This document shows positions 58,301 to 64,000 of a stretch of 64,000 nt of DNA, piece by piece. Position numbers and translations under genes: made by a program. Positions within the stretch are counted from its first letter, which is position 1, and every line of letters starts with the position of its first letter. The notes below the pieces were generated by a model that saw only the letters and a program-made list of their open reading frames with translations, searched no databases and had not been told where the DNA came from. The DNA is taken from the NCBI RefSeq assembly GCF_024611995.1, contig NZ_CP102509.1, positions 6,882,001-6,946,000 of the forward strand. The letters are read 5' to 3'. This stretch comes from Streptomyces sp. NBC_00162 (lineage in GTDB: Bacteria; Actinomycetota; Actinomycetes; Streptomycetales; Streptomycetaceae).

Positions 58301-58770
58301 GCGTCCCCTCCCACCGGCTTGAACTGCCAGGTGGTCCAGGCGGTCCCGGCCTCCTCGTCCTCGTTCAGCACGCCGCCCACCACCTCGACCTCCATCCCGA
58401 CCGCCAGGTCGGCGACACCCACCCCGGGCACCGCCTGCCCCAGCACCACCATCCCCTCGGCCTCCAGCTCCACCGCGACCAGCGTGTACGGCTCCCAGGG
58501 CGCGGCCGGGTCGGACACGTACGGCGCGGGCGGCCGGTAGCGCCCGTCGGTGTAGGACCAGACCCGCCCGCGCGGGGACAGCGGCAGCTCGGCGAGCTCC
58601 CCGCCGCCCGGGCACTGCGGATTGCGGCAGTACGCGTCCTCGCGCGGGAAGAACACCGCGGTGCAGGCCGAGCACCGGGTGCCGAGCAGCCGGAAGCCGC
58701 CGTCCGCCGCGGTTTCGGTGAACCACCCGCTCACGACGGGTGTACGTGTGAGTGCCAAGACCCCTCCCAT
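58297..58770 (-). CDS. DUF35 OB-fold/zinc-ribbon protein
   Basis: This 157-aa partner has an N-terminal rubredoxin-like zinc ribbon (LLGTRCSACTAVFFPREDAYCRNPQC, two Cys pairs near residues 33-36 and 48-53) and a C-terminal OB fold (VVLGQAVPGVGVADLAVGMEVEVV). DUF35 proteins bind acyl-CoA and pair with SCP2-type thiolases, as here. The start is uncertain: ATG 58770 lacks a ribosome site, while GGGAGGGG just downstream could serve TTG 58758. A perfect palindrome lies immediately upstream. Confidence 0.88.
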   Translation of the reverse strand: MGGVLALTRTPVVSGWFTETAADGGFRLLGTRCSACTAVFFPREDAYCRNPQCPGGGELAELPLSPRGRVWSYTDGRYRPPAPYVSDPAAPWEPYTLVAVELEAEGMVVLGQAVPGVGVADLAVGMEVEVVGGVLNEDEEAGTAWTTWQFKPVGGDA

Positions 58771-58777
58771 GCAGAAA

Positions 58778-58794
58778 CCTGACGCATCGTCAGG
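58778..58794. promoter_or_regulatory. Perfect palindrome at the DUF35/thiolase promoter
   Basis: CCTGACG-CAT-CGTCAGG is a 17-bp inverted repeat with 7-bp arms, 8 bp upstream of the DUF35 start. Its size and position fit a TetR-type repressor of acyl-CoA metabolism. No such regulator is adjacent. Confidence 0.6.
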
Positions 58795-58820
58795 AGTGTG
58801 TCACGGGTGGGCGGGCCGGG

Positions 58821-59159
58821 TCACCGGTTCTCGGCGAGCCACTTCTCCGCGATCTCGGCCAGCTCCGCGTCCCGCCCGGCCAGCATCATCCGGATCATCT
58901 GCGCGTCCCCGCGCAGCGACCACCCCGGATGGCCGAAGGTGGCCGGGTTGTTCTTCTCGATGAGGAAGTGCGCCGGCCACGCGGTCCCGTACCCGATGAG
59001 CGGGAGCGCGGCGAGGTAGCGCTTGCGGCCGCGCGCCAGCCCGTAGGCGGTCACGGCGAGGCCGGTGAGGGTCCCGGTGAGATGGACCCAGCGGGTGGCG
59101 GCGCGGGAGTGCATGGCGACGTAATACGGCCAGAACTCCTCGTACGAACTGAAAGTCAT
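58821..59159 (-). CDS. DUF962/Mpo1-like membrane protein
   Basis: This 112-aa protein has the DUF962 layout: FSSYEEFWPYYVAMHSRAATRWVHLTG with conserved His residues, two short hydrophobic helices (LTGLAVTAYGLA and YLAALPLIGYGTAWPAHF) and HPGWSLRGDAQMI near the C-terminus. Yeast Mpo1, of the same family, is an Fe-dependent dioxygenase of 2-hydroxy fatty acids. The conserved His residues are present here, so a related lipid role is possible. ATG 59159 lacks a strong ribosome site. Confidence 0.85.
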   Translation of the reverse strand: MTFSSYEEFWPYYVAMHSRAATRWVHLTGTLTGLAVTAYGLARGRKRYLAALPLIGYGTAWPAHFLIEKNNPATFGHPGWSLRGDAQMIRMMLAGRDAELAEIAEKWLAENR

Positions 59160-59225
59160 GCCCGGCACGGTACTCACGGCCGCGCGGACGCGACAGACGT
59201 CACCGCCCCCCGACCCGCAACAGCC

Positions 59226-59253
59226 GTGACACACCCGCCCCTTGGCCTACCAT
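59226..59253 (+). promoter_or_regulatory. Promoter of the NUDIX gene, probably leaderless
   Basis: GTGACA (59226-59231), 16 bp, TACCAT (59248-59253). ATG 59260 follows the -10 after 6 nt and has no ribosome site, so the transcript is probably leaderless. Confidence 0.6.
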
Positions 59254-59259
59254 CACGGG

Positions 59260-59772
59260 ATGACGGCACAGATCAGGGACTCGCACTGCTCCACCTGCGG
59301 AGCGCCCTACGCCACCACCACCTGGCCCCGCACCTGCACCTCGTGCGGCGCCACCGCCTACCGCAACCCGCTCCCGGTGGCCGTCACCCTCCTCCCCGTC
59401 GAGGACGCGGACGGCACCGGCCTCGTGGTCATCACCCGCACCATCGAACCGGCCCTCGGCGGCATCGCCCTGCCCGGCGGCTTCATCGACTTCGGCGAGG
59501 ACTGGCGCGACGCGGTCGTCCGCGAACTCCGCGAGGAGACCGGCATCACCGCCCCCGCCTCGGAGGTCGCCCTCGCCGACGCCCTCAGCTCCCCGGCCGG
59601 CCACCTCCTCCTCTTCGGGCTCCTCCCGCTCCGCCCGGCCGCCACCCTCCCCGCCTCGGCACCGACGGACGAAACCACGGGCTGGCACATCCTGCGCACC
59701 CCGACCGACCTGGCCTTCCCCCTCCACACCCAGGCAGCGGCCGCCTGGTTCGCAGGCAAGTACAAGGCCTAA
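59260..59772 (+). CDS. NUDIX hydrolase with zinc ribbon
   Basis: This 170-aa protein has an N-terminal zinc ribbon (CSTCG and CTSCG, residues about 10-30) and a NUDIX domain with a complete Nudix box (GFIDFGEDWRDAVV then RELREETGI, near residues 74-96). All catalytic Glu residues are present. The zinc ribbon plus NUDIX order recalls NudC/ADP-ribose-type pyrophosphatases, but the SQPWPxPxS NudC motif is absent. The substrate is unknown. ATG 59260 is preferred over in-frame TTG 59242. It converges with the GH31 gene; their ends overlap by 4 bp. Confidence 0.9.
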   Translation: MTAQIRDSHCSTCGAPYATTTWPRTCTSCGATAYRNPLPVAVTLLPVEDADGTGLVVITRTIEPALGGIALPGGFIDFGEDWRDAVVRELREETGITAPASEVALADALSSPAGHLLLFGLLPLRPAATLPASAPTDETTGWHILRTPTDLAFPLHTQAAAAWFAGKYKA

Positions 59773-62159
59773 GCCCTGTCCGGGGATTGGAGCCCCCGCA
59801 CCACCACACCCTCCACCGCGGTCCCCGCCTCCGTCTCGACCACCACCGCGTCCCCGGCCCACCGCACGGTGTACCGCTCGACCGTGCCCGCCTCGAAGCC
59901 CGGACCCGGGTCCCGGATCACCACCCCGCCGCCCGTGCGGCCCCGCGCCGGAGCCCAGACCTCCAGCTCCACATCGCCACCCCCGGCGGAGCGGACCGGC
60001 AGCACCGCGCCCGCCCGCGCCAGCACCGGGATCCGGCCCGGCGGCGCGTCCAGCAGGATCTGGCCCGGGCCCTCGTAAGCCGCCCCCGTCGCGGTGTCGT
60101 ACCACCGCCCCCGCGGCAGCCGCACCGCCCGCCGGTCCGCCCCGCACTCCAGCACCGGGGCGACCAGCAGCGCATCGCCCAGCAGGAACGCGTCCTCGCA
60201 GTCCCGCAGCCGCCGCTCCTCCGGAGTCCCCCACCACAGCGGCCGTACGTACGGGGCCCCGGTCCGCCGCGCCAGGTGCGCCAGCGTCACGAAGTACGGC
60301 CGCAGCCGCTCCCGCTCCGCCATCACCGCGCGGGCATGCTCCTCCACCTCGGCCCCGAACTCCCACGGCTCCCGCCGCCCCGCCCAGATCGCCGAGTGCG
60401 TCCGGAACAGCGGGAGGTACGCCCCCAGCTGCAGCCACCGCAGATACAGCTCGGGGGAGGGCGACCCGCCGAAGCCTCCGACGTCCGGCCCCGAGTACGG
60501 CACCCCGCACAGTCCGAGCCCCAGCACCAGCGCCAGCGAGGCCCGCAGCCCGTCCCAGCCGGTCTCCACGTCCCCCGACCACGTGCCCCCGTACCTCTGC
60601 ATCCCCGCCCATCCCGACCGGGAGAACAGGAACGGCCGCTCGGCGGGCCGGAGCCGGACCAGCCCCTCCCAGCCGGCCCGCGCCATCCCCAGCGCGTACA
60701 CGTTGTGCCCGGCCCGGTGGTCCCCACCCGCGCCGTCCATCGAGTGCCGCGCGGAACGGGGCAGAGTCATGTCCCCGAACGGGGTGAAGGACACCGGCTC
60801 GTTCATGTCGTGCCAGAAGCCCGCGAAGCCCTGCGCGAGCCGCTCCTCGTACAGCCCGCCCCACCACTCCCTTACCGCCGGATCGGTGAAGTCCGGGTAC
60901 GCGCACTCGCCCGGCCACACCTCGCCGCGCACCTCCGCGCCCTCCGCGTCCCGTACGAAGGCACCCTCGGCCCCCACCGCGCGCCCCGCCGCGTGCACCG
61001 GGTCGCCCGCCTTCACCGCCGGATCGACGATCGAGACCAGCCGCACCCCCTGCTCGCCCAACTCCCGTGCCAGCCCCGGCAGATCCGGGAACCGCCCGCG
61101 GTCCACGGTGAACACCCGGTGCCCGTCGTAGTGGTCGATGTCCAGGTGCACCGCCGACAGCGGGAACCCGCGCTCCGCATAGCCCCCGACCACCCGGCGC
61201 ACCTCCTCAGCGCTCCCGAAACCCCACCGCGCGTGCTGGTAGCCCAGCGCCCACTCCGGCGGCACCGCCGCCCCGCCCGTCAGCCCCGACCAGCCCTGCA
61301 ACACCCGCGCCGGCGTCCCCACCAGCACCCAGCACCTCAGCGGCCCGCCCTCCATGCGCAGTTCGCTCAACCCCGGGCGGTCCACCCCCGAACCCGCGCC
61401 CTCCTCGCCCTCGCGCAACACCACCCGGCCGTCCCAGGAGTTGTCGTGGAACACCAGGTGCGTCCCCGCGTCCGCCACCACCATCTGCACCGGCATCGTC
61501 ACGTACAGCGGATCGTCACCCGGCCCGAACCCGCCCCTCGGGTCCGTGTTCCACAGCCGGTACACCCCGTCCCGCAGCCTCGGCCCCGCCGCCCGCCCGC
61601 CCAGCCCGAAGAACCGCGCGTCCGCCGCCACTTCGCTCCGCTGCAGCCACCGCGGCCCACCGCCCGACCCGGCCTCCTCGGCCCCCTCGCCGCCGGACAC
61701 CGGCTCCCACCAGCGCGGCGGCAGCTCCCGCCGCAGCACCGTCCCGCCCGGGGTGCGCACCTCCACCGCCCCATGCCGGGACACCGCCACCGTCACCCGC
61801 TCCGACACCACCCGCCAGCCGCCCCCCGTGTCCGGCTCCAGCGAGGCCCGCGGATCCGGCTCCGGTCCCGCGCCCACCACCGCGTACGACGGCATCGGCC
61901 CGGCCCCGTCCCACCCCCAGAACACCGCGCCGCCCGCGGTGACCCGTACCAGCAGCTCCGAGCGCGCGAACCGCAGCACGCCCCCGCCCGGCCGCGGCTC
62001 CGTACCGGTCAGCAGCCCCGGCACCCGCGCCCGCTCCGCGCCCCGGCGCGGGAGCCCCACCGCGTCCGCGCGCCGGTGGCGCCACGCCGAGAGCCAGGCG
62101 CGCCGTCCGCGCTCCGTACCGATGTCCTTCACCGCACGCACCAGATCACGACCGTTCAT
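59769..62159 (-). CDS. Glycoside hydrolase family 31 alpha-glycosidase
   Basis: This 796-aa cytosolic enzyme has the GH31 galactose-mutarotase-like N-domain (about residues 60-240), then the TIM barrel. The nucleophile Asp is in GFWHDMNEPVSF and the acid/base Asp in TWSGDVETGWDGL. C-terminal beta domains include LLVAPVLECGADRRAVRLPRGRWYD, typical of alpha-glucosidases. It probably releases glucose or xylose from alpha-linked oligosaccharides. ATG 62159 follows AGGGTGA; GTG 62168 is an alternative. No sugar transporter or regulator lies beside it. Confidence 0.92.
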   Translation of the reverse strand: MNGRDLVRAVKDIGTERGRRAWLSAWRHRRADAVGLPRRGAERARVPGLLTGTEPRPGGGVLRFARSELLVRVTAGGAVFWGWDGAGPMPSYAVVGAGPEPDPRASLEPDTGGGWRVVSERVTVAVSRHGAVEVRTPGGTVLRRELPPRWWEPVSGGEGAEEAGSGGGPRWLQRSEVAADARFFGLGGRAAGPRLRDGVYRLWNTDPRGGFGPGDDPLYVTMPVQMVVADAGTHLVFHDNSWDGRVVLREGEEGAGSGVDRPGLSELRMEGGPLRCWVLVGTPARVLQGWSGLTGGAAVPPEWALGYQHARWGFGSAEEVRRVVGGYAERGFPLSAVHLDIDHYDGHRVFTVDRGRFPDLPGLARELGEQGVRLVSIVDPAVKAGDPVHAAGRAVGAEGAFVRDAEGAEVRGEVWPGECAYPDFTDPAVREWWGGLYEERLAQGFAGFWHDMNEPVSFTPFGDMTLPRSARHSMDGAGGDHRAGHNVYALGMARAGWEGLVRLRPAERPFLFSRSGWAGMQRYGGTWSGDVETGWDGLRASLALVLGLGLCGVPYSGPDVGGFGGSPSPELYLRWLQLGAYLPLFRTHSAIWAGRREPWEFGAEVEEHARAVMAERERLRPYFVTLAHLARRTGAPYVRPLWWGTPEERRLRDCEDAFLLGDALLVAPVLECGADRRAVRLPRGRWYDTATGAAYEGPGQILLDAPPGRIPVLARAGAVLPVRSAGGGDVELEVWAPARGRTGGGVVIRDPGPGFEAGTVERYTVRWAGDAVVVETEAGTAVEGVVVRGLQSPDRA

Positions 62160-62426
62160 GGAGATCACCCTGCCACCGGCCCCCGCGCGCAGGTGCTGCG
62201 TTCAACTGCCGTTCACCCACAGGCGACCGTCCCCGCACCCCCGCGCGTGACCGCCGGCGACTGGTGGCCGACCACATGCCGCCGACCTCGTGAGCGGTGA
62301 TGGCGACTCTGGTGCGGATGTCGATCACATGGCATGGTCCCTGTGAGCCGCCGCGCACCCACCCCCCGCGCGATGGCACCGTACGCACACGAAGCGCGAG
62401 CCGCAGACTTGACCGGGAGCCGACCC

Positions 62427-64000
62427 ATGACCTCAGCCACGCAGCCGGAACCCCTCTGGGCCCCCGGCCCCGACCGGATCGCCGCGGCCCGGATCACCGC
62501 CTTCCAGGCCTGGGCGGCCGAGCGCTTCGGAGCCCCGGCCGACGGCGGCTACCCCGCCCTGCACAGCTGGTCCGTCGACGAGCTCGACACCTTCTGGCAG
62601 GCCGTCGCCGAGTGGTTCGACGTCCGCTTCACCACCCCGTACACCTCCGTCCTCGCCGACCGCTCCATGCCCGGCGCGAGCTGGTTCACCGGAGCCACCC
62701 TCAATTACGCCGAGCACGCCCTGCGCGCCGCCGAGGACCCGGCCCGCGCCGACGACGCCGCCCTGCTGTACGTGGACGAGACCCACGAAGCCACCCCCGT
62801 CACCTGGGCCGCGCTCCGCCGCCAGGTCGGCTCCCTCGCCGCAGAGCTGCGCGCCCTCGGCGTACGCCCCGGCGACCGGGTCAGCGGCTACCTCCCCAAC
62901 ATCCCCGAAGCGGTCGTGGCCCTGCTCGCCGCCGCCGCCGTCGGCGGTGTCTGGACCTCCTGCGCCCCCGACTTCGGCGCCCGCAGCGTCCTCGACCGCT
63001 TCCAGCAGGTCGAGCCGGTCGTCCTGTTCACCGTGGACGGCTACCGCTACGGCGGCAAGCAGCACGACCGCCGCGACACCGTCGCCGAGCTGCGCGCCGA
63101 GCTCCCCTCCCTGCGCGCGGTCGTCCACATCCCGCTCCTCGGTACGCCGGCCCCCGCGGGCGCCCTCACCTGGTCGGACCTGACCTCCGCGGATACCGAG
63201 CCCGTCTTCGAGGCGGTCCCCTTCGACCACCCCCTCTGGGTCCTGTACTCCTCCGGTACGACCGGCCTGCCCAAGGCCATCGTCCAGTCCCAGGGCGGCA
63301 TCCTCCTCGAGCACCTGAAGCAGCTCGGCCTGCACTGCGACCTCGGCCCCGAGGACCGGTTCTTCTGGTACACCTCCACCGGCTGGATGATGTGGAACTT
63401 CCTCGTCTCCGGCCTGCTCACCGGCACCACCGTCGTCCTGTACGACGGCAGCCCCGGCTACCCCGACACCGGCGCCCAGTGGCGGATCGCCGAGCGGACC
63501 GGGGCCACGCTCTACGGCACCTCCGCCGCGTACGTCATGGCCTGCCGCAAGGCCGAGGTCCACCCCTCCCGCGACTTCGACCTGTCCAGCGTGAAGTGCG
63601 TGGCGACCACCGGCTCCCCGCTCCCGCCCGACGGATTCCGCTGGCTCCACGACGAGGTGGCCGAGGACCTCTGGATCGCCTCCGTCAGCGGCGGCACCGA
63701 CGTGTGCAGCTGCTTCGCCGGAGCCGTCCCCACCCTCCCCGTCCACATCGGCGAGCTCCAGGCCGCCTGCCTCGGTACGGACCTCCAGGCGTGGGACCCG
63801 TCCGGCAAGGCCGTCGTCGGCGAGGTCGGCGAGCTCGTCGTCACCAACCCCATGCCGTCCATGCCGGTCCGCTTCTGGAACGACCCGGACGGCAGCCGCT
63901 ACCGCGAGAGCTACTTCGAGATGTTCCCCGGCATCTGGCGCCACGGGGACTGGATCACGATCACCGACCACGGCTCGGTGATCATCCACGGCCGCTCCGA
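62427..64000 (+). CDS. Acetoacetate-CoA ligase, 5' part (runs off window)
   Basis: The frame from ATG 62427 is open to the window edge (524 codons; the family is about 650 aa). It is an ANL-superfamily acyl-CoA synthetase with the AACS-type N-terminus (WFTGATLNYAEHALR), the ATP loop YSSGTTGLPKAIVQS, the TSTGWMMWNFLVSGLL motif typical of acetoacetyl-CoA synthetases, ATTGSPLPPDGFRW and HGDWITITDHGSVIIHGR at the hinge. It activates acetoacetate with ATP and CoA. GGGAG lies 8 nt before the ATG. The catalytic C-terminal lysine lies beyond the window. Confidence 0.93.
   Translation, partial: MTSATQPEPLWAPGPDRIAAARITAFQAWAAERFGAPADGGYPALHSWSVDELDTFWQAVAEWFDVRFTTPYTSVLADRSMPGASWFTGATLNYAEHALRAAEDPARADDAALLYVDETHEATPVTWAALRRQVGSLAAELRALGVRPGDRVSGYLPNIPEAVVALLAAAAVGGVWTSCAPDFGARSVLDRFQQVEPVVLFTVDGYRYGGKQHDRRDTVAELRAELPSLRAVVHIPLLGTPAPAGALTWSDLTSADTEPVFEAVPFDHPLWVLYSSGTTGLPKAIVQSQGGILLEHLKQLGLHCDLGPEDRFFWYTSTGWMMWNFLVSGLLTGTTVVLYDGSPGYPDTGAQWRIAERTGATLYGTSAAYVMACRKAEVHPSRDFDLSSVKCVATTGSPLPPDGFRWLHDEVAEDLWIASVSGGTDVCSCFAGAVPTLPVHIGELQAACLGTDLQAWDPSGKAVVGEVGELVVTNPMPSMPVRFWNDPDGSRYRESYFEMFPGIWRHGDWITITDHGSVIIHGRS

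Noticed and set aside
1..64000. tRNA, rRNA, CRISPR arrays, prophage or a biosynthetic gene cluster
   Set aside because: I looked through the intergenic spaces and gene contents and saw no cloverleaf-like sequence, repeat-spacer array, phage structural gene or PKS/NRPS gene. A dedicated RNA scan was not possible.

Overview
This window is high-GC actinobacterial chromosome, almost certainly Streptomyces. Pointers are the extreme third-position GC, GTG starts and 4-bp stop/start overlaps, a conservon (cvnABCD), rbpA with a SigR-type promoter, a PnuC-type transporter inside a riboflavin operon, DUF6230/DUF6114 proteins and an SPW-repeat protein. From memory, unchecked, the gene order follows the S. 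coelicolor chromosome around rbpA, in inverted orientation. No tRNA, rRNA, CRISPR, transposase gene or secondary-metabolite synthase was seen.

Layout. 1-10 kb: the 5' part of a secreted GH18 chitinase with a chitinase-type direct-repeat promoter; an FMN riboswitch and the riboflavin operon ribD-ribE-ribM-ribBA-ribH; hisE-hisG and a PH-like membrane protein; two CNNM/CorC-type membrane proteins behind a structured leader. 10-19 kb: an EccA-like AAA+ ATPase, a uridine-kinase-like P-loop protein, a secreted C39-type peptidase, small membrane proteins, and a GntR-ABC-permease-methyltransferase operon with a clear operator. 18.6-23 kb: a DUF6230-DUF6114-membrane protein operon whose last gene is frameshifted, a divergent TetR regulator and an acyl-CoA dehydrogenase. 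23.2-24.4 kb: a gene-poor block built as a large imperfect inverted repeat. 24.5-36 kb: a CrtC/AttH-like protein with a phosphotransferase, an Lrp regulator followed by a MITE-like element, an amidohydrolase, ppm1, fxsA, rbpA, an MFS protein, a glycerophosphodiesterase and a MocR regulator. 36-44 kb: an FtsK-like ATPase with an abnormal Walker A and a tiny membrane protein, ankyrin and HEAT proteins, an ECF sigma factor with a membrane partner, and the 5-oxoprolinase operon pxpABC. 44.5-52 kb: a three-gene kleisin / winged-helix / SMC-like (MukB-type) operon. 52.7-57 kb: cvnABCD. 57-64 kb: a thiolase-like/DUF35 pair, a DUF962 protein, a NUDIX hydrolase, a GH31 glycosidase and the 5' part of acetoacetate-CoA ligase.

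How the genes work together. The riboflavin genes form one FMN-controlled unit that includes a likely riboflavin uptake protein. pxpABC would return 5-oxoproline to glutamate. cvnABCD should form a membrane-associated sensor/GTPase signalling complex. The SMC-like operon resembles MukBEF/Mks-type condensins but has no JetD-type nuclease gene beside it and has Asn in place of the usual Walker B glutamate. It is the best candidate for an under-described system here. The large inverted repeat at 23.3-24.3 kb is the strongest unexplained non-coding signal.
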